Below, one piece after another: positions 10,165 to 20,667 of a DNA stretch of 64,000 nucleotides (positions are counted from its first letter, which is position 1; each line of letters opens with the position of its first letter). This DNA comes from Rhynchopus sp. YZ270_cl-10 (Eukaryota; Euglenozoa; Diplonemea; Diplonemida; Diplonemidae): the NCBI GenBank assembly GCA_964035575.1, contig OZ037852.1, positions 1,612,001 to 1,676,000 of the forward strand. Reading direction: 5' to 3'. The notes beneath the pieces are model-generated. The model was given only the letters and a program-made list of their open reading frames with translations, did no database searches and was not told the DNA's origin. The position numbers and the translations under genes are program-made.

Positions 10165-11223
10165 ATGAACGCCCAGCAGCCCTTGGGGGCACATCCACAT
10201 CCACACCATAGTGCTTTTGGCAGTACCCACTCCGCTGGCGGCACCTTGGTGAGATATGTACCACACTGCACACATCTTGACCTCGCCATCTTCACAGACG
10301 TCTGCAAACGCGCTGAAGGCATATGTGGTCTCCTGCTCCCTTCGAACGCACGCTTGGTGGACGGTGAACTTCAAATATTCTATTCGCAAATCGCACAACC
10401 TCTTACGGCACCTGCCTCTGAAGCTGCAGCGGCATTGATTATACAACAGGTGGCAGGGATTGTATCGCAGCTTCATGCGAGAGGTCTGGTGCATGGCCAT
10501 CTTAAACGATCTAATGTTATGCTTTTTGAAGGGCGTATTGTGTTGACTGACTTTGGGTTGAGTGCGATGGAGGCTGGGGGTGGGTGGCAGAGGGGGGGGA
10601 AGGGGCGTGCTGTTGTGTCCCCGTATGCGTTGCCCCCTGAGGTCCTGCAGGTGGATGCGGAGCCTGCGTGTGTGCTAGCAGAGACGACAGATCTGTGGGG
10701 GCTAGGGTTTATTGCTGCAGAGACGCTTGCAGGGGGTGCAGGAAGTTTGCCGCATCAACGGCATGTACCAGGGGTGGCGTTGCGTCTGCTTCGTGAGCAT
10801 ACGCCGCTGGACGTGGCAGTTCTCTTCGCAGACTGCAGTAAGGATCTGCAGGACTTTCTTGCGTCCTGTCTCAACAAGGACCCCTCGCAGCGCACGCCGT
10901 TGTCGCAGATGGTGCTGCCAGCGTTGCGTCCTGAGGTGGGCGAGAACAGTGATGTGCCGTTGTCCCTGATGGGGATCATCCTGCCCGCCCTGGAAGGTGC
11001 CGGTGCACCAGAGGCTTTGGTGAGGGAGATGAAGCGGACAGTGCACAGCATCGACCGTGAATGGGCACATTATCTGCCGTGTCTTGTGGCGGAGATATCG
11101 GAGGCAGCGGAAATGTACATCCCAGCAGCAGTGGAGGGGAGCACCTCGGTGGAAGGGGTGCGGAACTATCTGATCGGGAAGTACACTTATAAATGCGCGA
11201 TTGCGGAAGGCGCGCAGAAGTAG
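10165..11223 (+). CDS. Kinase-like protein lacking the catalytic aspartate (probable pseudokinase)
   Basis: The protein has 352 aa in one frame. The C-lobe of a protein kinase is clear: GLVHGHLKRSNVML at about 107-120, IVLTDFGLS around D129, TTDLWGLGFIAAETLAGG as the F-helix, and CLNKDPSQRTPLSQM near 230-245. The catalytic HRD is HGH, so the base aspartate is histidine, while the DFG metal site and the catalytic-loop Lys and Asn are kept. The N-lobe is short and has no recognisable glycine loop or VAIK lysine. This pattern suits a nucleotide-binding or scaffold pseudokinase. It is the second kinase-like gene in a row but is not an obvious duplicate of the first, which has lost a different set of residues. 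About 100 residues after the lobe are helical and unassigned. Confidence 0.72.
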   Translation: MNAQQPLGAHPHPHHSAFGSTHSAGGTLVRYVPHCTHLDLAIFTDVCKRAEGICGLLLPSNARLVDGELQIFYSQIAQPLTAPASEAAAALIIQQVAGIVSQLHARGLVHGHLKRSNVMLFEGRIVLTDFGLSAMEAGGGWQRGGKGRAVVSPYALPPEVLQVDAEPACVLAETTDLWGLGFIAAETLAGGAGSLPHQRHVPGVALRLLREHTPLDVAVLFADCSKDLQDFLASCLNKDPSQRTPLSQMVLPALRPEVGENSDVPLSLMGIILPALEGAGAPEALVREMKRTVHSIDREWAHYLPCLVAEISEAAEMYIPAAVEGSTSVEGVRNYLIGKYTYKCAIAEGAQK

Positions 11224-11432
11224 AGGGAGAAGAGAGCAAAGTAGACCAATTATTTTGGCAAAAGGGGCGGGGGGGAGGAGGGTGGGTATATTTCTCCAGA
11301 TGCAACTGCAGTGGATGCCTCGAGGCTGTCTTTATCTTCTTTTTCAAGGCACCCCTCTTTGCTTTGCACATTCTTTCATTTGCCTCGTCTCCCACACAAT
11401 ATGACACCTCAGATAAGAAAAAAACGTTCATA

Positions 11433-13100
11433 ATGGCTGCACGATGCCTGTGTGCGGCGTTGCTGGTCGCCAGCAGCAACGCCTTTGACAGCCCCATCCC
11501 CGAGGAGGTGGCTGGGATCTACACCGAAACAGCGCTCGCGATGCTTGATTTTGGTATCATCTCTGCAGACAACGCAGATGCGTACACCGCTCTCGTGGCA
11601 GAGTCTGGGGTGAAGATCCTGGAAACATTCTCCAAGAACTCAAGCTACTTTCCCCTCATCGACGGTGTGCACAGGGTTGAGAACAAGCGTGACCTGCGCC
11701 GCATGATCAAAAACGCGGCAAAGAACGGCCAAAAGATCCGTGTTGCTGGGTCACAGCACTCTGCACCACAGGCAGTCTTTGGGGAAGAGACAGAGGATGT
11801 TGTGAAGGTGAAGCTCGCCGGGAAATTCCGTGACATCAAGGTCCTGGAGCAGACCGACGACTTCCTGAGAATCAGAGTCGGTGCCGGGGCGAACCTCGGT
11901 GTGGACCCTTTCGAGCCAGAGTCGACGGTTGCGAACGCTGTTGCACACACAGTGGAATCCTTGGGCTTTGCCTTCCCCATGGTGGGCGGTGTGATGGAGC
12001 AGACTATTGGAGGGTTCCTCATGACGTCCACCCACGGAAACACTGTGCACCACGGTGTGGCAGACCAGATTGAGTCTTTCCGCTTCATGGACGGCAAGGG
12101 GCGTACACGCAACGCACGCTGTGGCACCGCTCTCTTCAACGCTGCTGGTGTGTCTATGGGTCTCTACGGTGTGCTGTACGAGGTGACTTTCAAGCTCTCG
12201 CGCAAATCCTTCAACATCCAGGGCACAGACAGCGGCGTCAACTACGGGGAGTCTTTGGTCAACTCCTCTGCAAGCCTCAAGGACGCTATCTATGAGAACG
12301 AGTACTTCCGTGCGTTCTGGTGGCCGGCAGCCGACCGCGTTCAACAGAACTACGCCAACGCTGTCCCCGCAGACACCCCAATTGTCCCCTTCAAACCCGA
12401 GTTCGACAGATACTTCGATCTGACGGCGGGTGCCATTCTCTGGTACGTTAGCGATACCTTCGCCGTTCCAGAGGAGGCAGCTGTCCTTAAGGCGCAAATG
12501 GAGTATGCCTCCAGCTTCCTTGTGGGGGAGGCAGTTCCGCTGCATCAGGATGACTACACAGAGAGGTGGAACATTGGGATTCCCTTGGACGACGTGACGA
12601 TGGAGGAGCAGCTGAACAAGGGGAGCAACCCTGAGCGCCAGATTTTGAGGCTGCAGTTCACGGAGATGTGGGTCGACCTGGAGCACGCTGATGCGTTCTA
12701 CGAGAAGGTGACGCAGATGATTGCGGGCATGAGCGCTATGGAGCGCGGCAACTTCGGCATGGAGTGGTACTCTGCGAAGGCGTCGCCCTTCTGGATGTCC
12801 CCCTCCTACGGACACGACGTCCTGCGTCTGGACTTCCTCTACTGGGAGCACAACCACCACGAGACCATCCGCGAGTTCTACGGACGCTTCTGGGCAGAGC
12901 TGATCGAATTCCCCTCCCTCCGCCTCCACTGGGGGAAGTGGCAGCCGCACGCAGGTGAGACCTTCGGCTCTGTGACCATGGGAGCCGATTTCATGTCCCA
13001 GAGATACCCAAAATACGCATCCTGGAAGCTGTACCGTAAGCTGATGGACCCCGACCAGGTCTTCGTGACGAACTACTGGAAGACGCAGATGGGGCTGTGA
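11433..13100 (+). CDS. Secreted or lumenal FAD-linked sugar-lactone oxidase-like enzyme
   Basis: The start ATG 11433 is chosen because it opens a signal-peptide-like stretch (MAARCLCAALLVASSNAF), and a pyrimidine-rich segment ending CTCAG lies about 20 bases upstream. The frame is open further 5' but without such features. The 555-aa protein has a PCMH-type FAD-binding domain: KIRVAGSQHSAPQAV around H109, a histidine at the spot used for covalent FAD linkage in this superfamily, and GGVMEQTIGGFLMTSTHGN. The C-terminal ALO/GULO-type domain carries the HWGK signature (LRLHWGKWQPHA, H499). The family oxidises L-gulono-, L-galactono- or D-arabinono-1,4-lactone using O2 and makes ascorbate or analogues. 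Substrate cannot be read from the sequence, and other vanillyl-alcohol-oxidase-family oxidases remain possible. Confidence 0.82.
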   Translation: MAARCLCAALLVASSNAFDSPIPEEVAGIYTETALAMLDFGIISADNADAYTALVAESGVKILETFSKNSSYFPLIDGVHRVENKRDLRRMIKNAAKNGQKIRVAGSQHSAPQAVFGEETEDVVKVKLAGKFRDIKVLEQTDDFLRIRVGAGANLGVDPFEPESTVANAVAHTVESLGFAFPMVGGVMEQTIGGFLMTSTHGNTVHHGVADQIESFRFMDGKGRTRNARCGTALFNAAGVSMGLYGVLYEVTFKLSRKSFNIQGTDSGVNYGESLVNSSASLKDAIYENEYFRAFWWPAADRVQQNYANAVPADTPIVPFKPEFDRYFDLTAGAILWYVSDTFAVPEEAAVLKAQMEYASSFLVGEAVPLHQDDYTERWNIGIPLDDVTMEEQLNKGSNPERQILRLQFTEMWVDLEHADAFYEKVTQMIAGMSAMERGNFGMEWYSAKASPFWMSPSYGHDVLRLDFLYWEHNHHETIREFYGRFWAELIEFPSLRLHWGKWQPHAGETFGSVTMGADFMSQRYPKYASWKLYRKLMDPDQVFVTNYWKTQMGL

Positions 13101-14723
13101 TAAAACAAAACGGGGGAGGGGAAGATTCAAGAAATATAAGTGCTCTTCAAGTTAAAACCTCCCTGCTCTCAAGGTCAGGATATTATTCTGGTGAGAAGAA
13201 AAAAAAACCCCCCAAAGCAAAACAAAACAAAACAAAACAAATACAACCGATCAGCCGCGCAAACGAGAGAAAAAAAAAAATTCCCTCCCCACCTCTCGTC
13301 ATCATTCCTTATCATTAGAGCAACAACGAAGCGGATTTTTTTTCCAGACAACATGTTGCAACATGCAAATATTTTGCTCTGATTTTTTAGAAACCTTTGT
13401 ATCCGCAAAATACACTGGAGACAGGGCTCGTGTGAGAGAGGGCTATTCAAAGTCGAAAAACCGGCCACGGCCCAGACACACTGAGTTCCACCCCTCCCAC
13501 CTTCCCTCTCCGGACAATATGTCTCGGTGTGGATAAAAAATGCGAAGGCTGTTTTATAAAGACCTGATGGCGAAAGAAGAAGCCACTCAACAGCAAAGAT
13601 GTTGCTTGGAACCCCCTCCCCTCCCCTCCTCTTCCCACCCGCCATTTCCCATATCTCCCACCCCACCCCCCCTTGCTGAACTTACTTCAGCAACGTTGAG
13701 GTTTCCAACCTGATAATTTAAGGTCGGGAAGTCACAGATTGCTTCGCTTCGTGGGTACGAAACACAGCTTTGTGTGGAGACCACAAGATTGCTCGTATTT
13801 TTTTTTTCCTTCAAAAAATCCCCCGGTCTAACTTAACCCGTGGGCTTGTTGGCAACACAAAAAAAACTGCAGGTACAAGTCTGTTGGTTATTGCGCACAG
13901 TGGTCACGATGTATATTTTCCATAATACGATATTATAGGATTCCCGATAGACAATGTCGATGACCGCACAACGTGTGTTGCGATCTCCGTCTTTTTATTT
14001 TATTTTTATTTTTATTGATTTTTTGCATAAAATCACTCGTTTTTGAACGTCCTGATGTGCTTTCTCTTTGGAAAGTACAATTATGAAATTGGTTTTTGCA
14101 CAAAATCTCCGAACATCTTTTATTCCCCCCTTGCCATGAACAAGACAACATAGGCTCTGTGGTGGCGCGAAAGTGTCCCGAGGTCTTTCTCAAGATACAA
14201 TACACGACGTACTAGTCATGGCTCTTTTGGTTTTTAACCCCCCCTCCCTTTTCCCCCACGCGTGTAGTCTTGAAGTGGAACCATGGTGTAACCATTTTTC
14301 TTTCTCCTTCTCTCTTTCCAGCCTTCTCGATGTTTCACTTTTTCGTTTGAGCGATGTTTTTGTTTTCCTTTGTGCGTATCATATGAACAACAAACAAACA
14401 AAAAAAGCGTCTGCCCCGCCCTTGTTAGTTCACCTCTCGGAAACCCCCAATTTGGGGTGTTTTTTAGGTTATGCATGTGTTGCATGCTTTTGGTGGTTAT
14501 AAAGTTTTGTGTAGAAAAAAGGCAGTGTGCTTGACGTTTGATGGTCAAAAGTGCAAAATTCGTTCGGCAATTTGATGAAAAATCGCCCGATATCAAACCC
14601 CACACATCCACAAACACACTCCCCCCACAAAAAAATTAAGGTTTCGCAAGCATCCCCCTCCCTCTCCCCTCCCCCCTCTCCCCCCCCCTCCCCCCTCCCC
14701 CCTCTCCCCCCTCTCCCCTTACT
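13101..14723 (+). other. Long intergenic spacer
   Basis: AT-rich homopolymer tracts, a TTTTA-type run at 13990-14030, and a diverged patch like dispersed family A (GAGAGAGGGCTATTCAAAG at about 13433-13451). A long almost pure pyrimidine run at 14655-14720 lies directly before the next ATG. No convincing gene on either strand. Confidence 0.45.
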
Positions 14724-16070
14724 ATGCCCGCTACAGTGTCACGGTACAACGTTGCTGCGGGGAATGCATTGGGTCCTGTCACTGCACAGGCGGCTATTGT
14801 ACGGGAGAGGACACATTTGCAGCAGCACGTGACACATGGTGCAGGGCACCACACGGGGCAGTATGCGCGGGGTGGTGGTTACCGTGGTAGCAGTGCGTCT
14901 GGCCACAGCCACGCTGCACAGATGCACGCACCACAGCAGCACAGCAGCGCAGTGCGCAAACAACCCAACTACGTGCTGCAGGCAGGCCCGTCCCCAAGCG
15001 TGCCCATCACCCACACTGCACACACACCCTTCGCACATCCCGCCTACGCAGGGCATGCGAGCCACGCGCCTGCAGAGCGTGACAGTGATGCAGACATGCG
15101 ACGGCGTCTCGCCGACGCGCTTGCAGAGAACGACCAGCTCAAGAAGGCGCAGACAGGTAGCCAACACCCCCCTCCCCCCTTCCCTTCCCACAGATTGACA
15201 GGGCTTTTGTATTTCAAGTCAAATTGATTTAAAGTCTAAAGGATTGTGAGGAATCGACTCATCTTACTGTTGTTTGCAGTTTCGCTGTTCGCAACTAAGT
15301 ATCACGCGGGGGTTTGATAACCCAGCGTGTCGGTGTCTGCGTCCCAGAGACATTTGTGCAGTATCAACTTCACTTTGTTTTAGGGCGAAGGGCTAGCACC
15401 TCTATTATTACTCAAACAATCCACCACAGCGATGTCGCTCCAGCAGAAGATGCTCGTCTCCGCCCACACGGACCGTCTGCGCAGGGCAGAGGAAAGCATC
15501 CAGACCCTCGCGTCTGCGAACAACTGGAAGGCTGGCTGCATTGTGCGTCTGGAGCGCGAGGTTGCGTCGCTGCGGAGTGGCGAGGCGCTGTGCACGCTGA
15601 ACCTGCCGTCGCACACCACCGGGCTTGGAGTGGTGCGGGCGTGCGCCTTCCGCGCTGTGTCCCCTGTTGCTCCGACCGACGACGACGATGCTGATTCCCT
15701 TGGGATGGTCAAAGCCTTGGCAGAGGACCTCTCTGCTGCAACACGTCGTGCAGATGCCCTTGAGGCTGCTCTAATGGCCACGAGACGGCGCACCACCCGA
15801 GGGGTTGAGGTGGGTGGTGGTGGTGGTAGTGGTGCAGGCCCCATCACCATCCCCGCAGCAGAGTGCAAAAGCAAAAGCAACCACAGCATGCCTGTTGTTC
15901 CTATGGTCGCGCCAACTGCTGTTGTCGCTGTGGCCCGTCCCGTGCAGCGTGCCAAGGGGCGTTCCAAGTCTGCTGCCGCATCACTCCGAAACCCACGCAA
16001 CTATTCAGACAGTGAAACCAGTGGAACGCGAAGGAGAACAGCCTCGTTAAGAAGGTTCGCTGAGGAATGA
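14724..16070 (+). CDS. Uncharacterised His/Ala-rich, coiled-coil protein
   Basis: Join of 14724..15156 and 15430..16070 (357 aa). The intron 15157..15429 has a GTAGCC donor, one of only three in the window not starting GTATG, and a CCACAG acceptor. The junction codon reads GCG and the frame continues into MSLQQKMLVSAHTDRLRRAEE. The first 120 residues are low-complexity (His, Ala, Gly, Gln, Ser). A charged coiled coil (RRRLADALAENDQLKKA) runs into exon 2, and the C-terminus is basic and Ser-rich (about 290-357). The intron carries a partial copy of dispersed family A at about 15197-15223. No family is recognised. Architecture alone suggests a structural or scaffold protein. Confidence 0.6.
15197..15223 (+). 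repeat. Dispersed family A, partial copy inside an intron
   Basis: Shares the core GGGCTTTTGTATTTCAAGTC with the intergenic copies near 16.2, 19.9, 35.1 and 48.2 kb. It sits within the intron of the 14.7-kb gene. Confidence 0.5.
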
Positions 16071-16168
16071 GCGGAAGTTTTTTTTTTTGATGACGGACAA
16101 AAAACAATGGAAGTCGGGGGTATCATCGTTATTCAGAATGTTAACCACGAAATGAATGTAGGACTGCA

Positions 16169-16248
16169 GGTTGGGGTCCACCCCGGTACACCGGTCATTG
16201 TACCAAGGTACACTGTCACGAGAGGCTTTTTTTGTATTTCAAGTCAAC
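16169..16248 (+). repeat. Dispersed family A, long copy
   Basis: About 80 bp alignable by eye with 35027-35106 over its full length: GGTTGGGG, TCCACCCC, GGTACA, CCGGTCAT, then the core ACTGTCACGAGAGG and TTTGTATTTCAAGT. A weaker relative lies at about 20515-20582. Confidence 0.6.
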
Positions 16249-16465
16249 ATTTTTTTCAGGAGAGAACCTGCTCTCGGGGTGTTCTCCATTCACATCTTTA
16301 TATCAATTTGTCTTTCCTCTTTTTGTTATGGCAAATTCCTTTGTCAAGAAAAAGAGATTTTTTTTTTTCCATCTGCCTCGTTTCCTTATGTTTGTTGACA
16401 CAAATATACTGGAAAAAAAGGATAAAAGCAAATTATTAATTTGGACACTTTCCCCCCTCCCCACT

Positions 16466-16510
16466 AAAGTGACGGAGCACGAAGAGGCTCTCATTTTATA
16501 AACCTTTTCC
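16466..16510 (+). repeat. Dispersed family B copy
   Basis: Core GCACGAAGAGGCT followed by TTTTATAAACCTTTT. Sister copies share the order GTGACTAAGCACGAAGAGGC, TTCATCTTATAAA, then a T-rich run. Confidence 0.55.
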
Positions 16511-16696
16511 CCCTTTTCTCTCTATTCTACAATGCACCCGAGAGACGTATTCACGTATCGATTGACAATTTTAAGAGTTTGTCCAAAAAAAAATGACTGT
16601 GTTTCTTTTTTTCTAATAAAATCACACTAATCTTAATTGCCCCCATCCACCCTCCTCCCCTCTCACTTCATACTCTACAAAAAGAAAAGGTTTGCG

Positions 16697-16755
16697 GAAT
16701 TAGTGGAGTTCATCCTCGGGTGTCTACACTAATACAACCAAGCTTTCAAAAAAAA
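16697..16755 (+). repeat. Dispersed family C copy
   Basis: Reads AATTAGTGGAG, then GTCTACACTAATACAACCAA, then TTTCAAAAAA. Related copies lie at about 6783-6836, 29309-29360 and 34690-34735, always ending in an A run. Confidence 0.55.
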
Positions 16756-16787
16756 GGAAAAAAAAGTTTTAAAAAAAAAACCTTACC

Positions 16788-17548
16788 ATGGGGTGGCGAC
16801 AAGGGGGGTCGGAACTGGGCAGTCACGAAAAATCACGAAAAATCACAAAGAATCATTTTTCTTCTTTGTGATTCTTTGCGACAGGTCGTGATTTTTTGTG
16901 ATTTTTTTGCGATTTTTTGCGATTTTTTGCGATTTTTTGCGATTTTTTGTGATTTTTTGTGATCTTTTGTGATTTTTTGTGATCTTTTGTGATTTTTTGT
17001 GATCGGCATATTTTGAGATGAGCTTTTTTTTGTCCCACTCTGGTACTGTACTGTGTACTGTACTGTGTATACTGTGTATACTGCGGAAATTGACCAAAAA
17101 CGAGAACTTGTCCATTTCGGCAAATTGACCCCACCACTGGCCGGACGGATTCCGGAAATGCAAATGCCGGCGTTTAAAAATTTCACCAATGAAAACAAAA
17201 CAAAAATTTCCAACAACAAACAACACATGAATGCCCCCCAAAACGGCATGACATCTGGTAGAAACACGGTAGGGAATCGGTTATGCAGCCACGCCGAAAA
17301 AGTTCAATTTTAAGCGAAACTTACACATACTTACGCAGAACTGAGAACAACTGAGCACAATTCCACCTCAATTACAGCACAATTGCAGCAGCCCAAAACG
17401 GTACACTTTTGTGATTTTTTGTGATTTTTTGTGATTTTTCGTGATTTTTCGTGATTTTTTGTGATTTTTTGTGATTTTTTGTGATCGAGATAATTTGAAA
17501 ATATTTTTTGTGAATATTTTTTTCCACACCCCCCCTGTAGCCACCCCA
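16788..17548. mobile_element. Non-autonomous inverted-repeat element with internal GATTTTTTGT-type minisatellite
   Basis: Near-matching inverted termini lie at 16788-16810 (ATGGGGTGGCGACAAGGGGG) and 17526-17548 (complement of ATGGGGTGGCTACAGGGGGG). Inside are two blocks of an about 10-bp repeat of the type GATTTTTTGT or GATTTTTTGC (roughly 16826-17005 and 17407-17485). The first block opens with a short opposite-strand stretch that can fold back. No transposase frame is present; open frames translate only into KNHKKSQKI-type repeats. It therefore looks like a passive DNA element moved by a transposase elsewhere. Target-site duplication is not clear. Confidence 0.6.
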
Positions 17549-18071
17549 TACCAGTTCTGCACCTTGGAAGGTTATCTGAGAAGGTTCCCAAGCTCCGCAC
17601 TGATGGAAGTGAAGTCAGCACGGTGATATTATTGGTAATTGCAACCCAAAGGAGTCTGGGGATCTCCTTACCACCCCTTTTAAAAAGGTGGCTAAGCGCG
17701 AGAGGCTGGGGTACATCTTATAAACCTTTTTTGCTTTTGTTTTGTTTTTGTATTCTTTTTTTTTGTGTGTGTTGTGGAAAACCAATCACACAAAAAAGAA
17801 AAACGAGGAGCTTCTACATGTGGAAGAAGAGACACCTTCCGGTGACAACTTTCCATACATTTTGTTTTCCATCTTGCTTTTAAAAAAACGTATTCTGAAT
17901 CAACATCAGCACGGTGATGAAACAGAATACATTTTTAACCCTTTTACCTTTCCACTTAATGAACCTACGAGAGATGCAAAAAGAAGAAGAAAAAAATAAA
18001 TGCAGTTCACTTACGTGAAGCCCTGCAGCCGCATCTCTCAACTCTGTCAAAGTTGAAAAAAAACAAATGTA
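17549..18071 (+). other. Spacer between two mobile elements
   Basis: Contains a family B copy at about 17685-17730 (GTGGCTAAGCGCGAGAGGCT, then CATCTTATAAACCTTTT). Otherwise AT-rich with no gene seen. Confidence 0.45.
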
Positions 18072-19447
18072 TATACATAGCGCTCTAATTAGAGTATTAG
18101 GGTATAATTAGAGTCTGGGATTTTGGGCCAAGTCAGTTAGAGTCCAGTTAGAGTATAATTAGAGTCGCTTTTCTTCAATTAGACTATAATTAGAGTGCAG
18201 TTAGAGCATAATTAGACTCTAACTACACTCTAATTATAGTCTAACTAGAGTAAAACAACAGGCTTCTTGTAGGTGCAAACGCCGTAAGGAACCGGTTCCC
18301 ATAAGGTTCCTCTGTAGGACCCAGGTGCCCAGATACCCACATAGCTGAAAATAAGACTTGGGGAACCGAGTTCTCAGCCGGACTGGGACACAATATGTGA
18401 AGGCGCTGTGGTCCGCCTGAAAGCGGGTCGGGGACCCGGTCGCGGGAGGGTGGGGGCCTAGTCCTAGTCCTACTGTACCTAGTACCCAGTACCGGGACTC
18501 GGGACCCGGCTTATTCTCAGCTATGGGTACCCAGGTACTCAGACCCGCGCAGTGGCACATGCCCTCAAGTGTGAGTGCCCCATACATTAGGGAATGCGAT
18601 GCAAAAACTCTATGTGCACCTTCTGCAAAATTTACCCTGTCTTCGTGCACCTTCGGTGCAACGCCGCAGACAGGCCAAGCAGCGTTGGACTCAGAGGAAT
18701 GCCTGCTGTGCAGGTATCAAACATGAGAAACTCCCAGCAACAAGGGGCGCCTTTTGGCGGGCATTATTGAAGGTGTTTGGGGTGCAAAATTTTCTAAAAA
18801 TGTTGATGCGCGGGTACAGAAGTGGTGTCTTGTTCTTTCATCTGTAGGAATGTAAATGTCAATCGAATTTAACTACCACTAAGGGGTCGAAGGGGTAATC
18901 CCAGTATCAAAGGCTGTGTTGACGGGAAATCTATCGCGAGCATACGTTCATTTCAGCCGAAGAAATACTACTTATGAACCCAGGAGAGATCCAAGCCTCG
19001 CGTTGAACAACTACCCGCGATCGACAATACCAAAGAGAATTCATAACAAAACAACACCCTGCCCCATACACACTAAATAGCCATGCTTCAAGTGCATGCC
19101 CCTGGGCCAAAATTCCTGTGCTAAAAAGGCGACAAGACCATCCACAAGGAGTGTGAATTGTGCACTGGTTTTCTGGGGGAACAAACAATATTTTCTTGTG
19201 TCTGGTTCTCTGCAAGCAGAGAACAGACTTTCTGGATTACAAAGTCAAACTTCTTGCACTAGCTATGCTTCCTGGGTTAATGGCTATAGCATTGATTGAT
19301 GTGCCCCTCTTTATTGACCCTCTTATAAGACTCTAATTAGAGTCCAGTTAGAGTATTAGAGTTCAGTTAGAGTTTTAAAGACTCTAATTATACTCGAACT
19401 GCCGACTCTAATTATCTAGTTAGAGTCTAATTGGAGCGCTATGTATA
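18072..19447. mobile_element. Non-autonomous DNA transposon with CTCTAATTAGAGT subterminal repeats
   Basis: The ends are inverted copies: TATACATAGCGCTCTAATTA at 18072 against the complement of TAATTGGAGCGCTATGTATA ending 19447. Both edges carry TA, which would fit a TA target duplication but is not proof. Subterminal stretches (18080-18250 and 19320-19435) are packed with variants of TCTAATTAGAGT and AGTTAGAGT, likely transposase-binding repeats. The middle holds a second inverted pair (about 18315-18365 and 18500-18545) sharing ACCCA(x)ATAGCTGA(x)AATAAG. No intact transposase can be read. A short Cys-containing frame near 19130-19250 could be a relic but is not assignable. Confidence 0.65.
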
Positions 19448-19452
19448 AATGT

Positions 19453-19614
19453 AACATGTTTTTTAGACATCAGCCAAAAATCTGCTTCTGAAAGCGGGGA
19501 ATTGAAATGAGTTAAATGTGTCGTAGGCTCAAAAAAGATGCATCTGTGGTTGAGTAAGTAAAGGATACCCAGAAGTATACTCCTTAGCGATTTTGGCTGA
19601 TGTATAAAAAATGT
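19453..19614. repeat. Small inverted-repeat element (MITE-like), about 160 bp
   Basis: The left arm ACATCAGCCAAAAATC at 19467 pairs with GATTTTGGCTGATGT ending 19603. Similarity continues outward (ACATGTTTTTTA against the complement of TATAAAAAATGT). It abuts the right end of the larger transposon. No coding content. Confidence 0.55.
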
Positions 19615-20249
19615 CCCAAAAAAAAATCAAAAAAAAAAAAAAAATCGACATCGTTCCCATAAAACCCATTCCTCTCCTCTCTCTCTCCCCATCCCTTTCT
19701 CAGAAGGAAGTATGTTGTCCGGAAGAGTACATCACATTTTTTTCTTTCATGGAGTTTTTTTTTTTTCTGTTCTTCCCGAAAATTGAACGCATGAATTCAT
19801 TGATCTTCTTCTATTAGTTTGCTTTTTATTTGAGATGAAAGTTTAGGTGACTATAAAACGAGAGGCTTAGAGTCGTCACAAACCTTTTTTTTTTTTCTCT
19901 CCCTTTTTGTGTCCCATGGCATTATTCACTTTTTTTTAGCGTACACTGTCTGCGAGAGGGCTTTGTATTTCAAGACTTTTTCTTTCTGTTCTGACACCCT
20001 CAGGATTCCTTTCCCCCCCATCCCCTTATTAACAGCGTTGTTTACCCATACCCACCTCAGTTTGCTTTGTCCAACGCGAACAGCAGTGGTGACATCAATA
20101 AAACCATCTCTCCACTTCCCCTGTTTTAACGTATCTCAGAAAGCTTTTTTCGAGAGGAGAGCGGTCAAACGACCCTTCATGAGATGACGTGAAGAGACGA
20201 TGCGAAGCTTTTGTAGTTCAATTAGCGTGGTTGAAGGGAGGGTGTGATA
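19615..20249 (+). other. Spacer with family B and A copies
   Basis: Poly-A (19613-19645) and poly-T tracts, a family B-like copy (19845-19890) and a family A core (19941-19975). No gene recognised. Confidence 0.45.
19941..19975 (+). repeat. Dispersed family A core
   Basis: Begins GTACACTGTCTGCGAGAGGG and continues CTTTGTATTTCAAG. It is preceded by a T-run ending in TAG. Confidence 0.55.
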
Positions 20250-20385
20250 AAGTGTGATACGACGTGGTCCAGGACCAATCTCACTTCTAATATAGTGACA
20301 AGTGAAATGACAAGCGAAATTCATGACAAGTGATTTCCATGTCATTTCACTTGTCAGGTGCCTCTGGACCACGTCGTGTAAAGTG
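20250..20385. repeat. Nested inverted repeat (MITE-like)
   Basis: The outer arms ACGACGTGGTCCAG (20259) and CTGGACCACGTCGT (20364-20377) pair exactly. The inner arms GACAAGTGAAATGACA (20297-20312) and TGTCATTTCACTTGTC (20340-20355) also pair exactly. It lies about 280 bp upstream of the SAM-domain gene. No coding content. Confidence 0.65.
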
Positions 20386-20667
20386 CTATTCTGTGCTATT
20401 TAGGGGTCGTCGGCCACACCATCAATTTCAAGTAGAGGATGTCTTCAATGATCCCCTGTTCATCTGTCTGATGAGTGGAAGCGGGAGTAGAACATATCAG
20501 ATGCAAACGAAATGGATGTAGGGGTCCACTCCCCCCGGGACATCGGCCATACCAAGGCAACACTGTTCACGAGAGGGCGTGGATTTCAACCTTTCCCCCC
20601 CTTGCAAACTCCCTCGAATTGCCTCCCATCACTACATCCCAGCAACTTCCCCCTTATTATCTATGCG

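Larger units (their letters stand above)
16071..16787 (+). other. Intergenic spacer carrying family A, B and C repeats
   Basis: Holds family A (16169-16248), B (about 16466-16510) and C (about 16697-16755) in that order, separated by AT-rich and pyrimidine-rich filler. No gene seen. Confidence 0.5.

Noticed and set aside
16833-17267. Frames encoding KNHKKSQK-type repeats near 17 kb
   Set aside because: Direct translation of the GATTTTTTGT minisatellite; not protein-like.
18575-19299. Short Cys-containing frames inside the 18.1-19.4 kb element as a transposase zinc domain
   Set aside because: Cysteine spacing is incomplete, frames are short and no DDE motif is visible.
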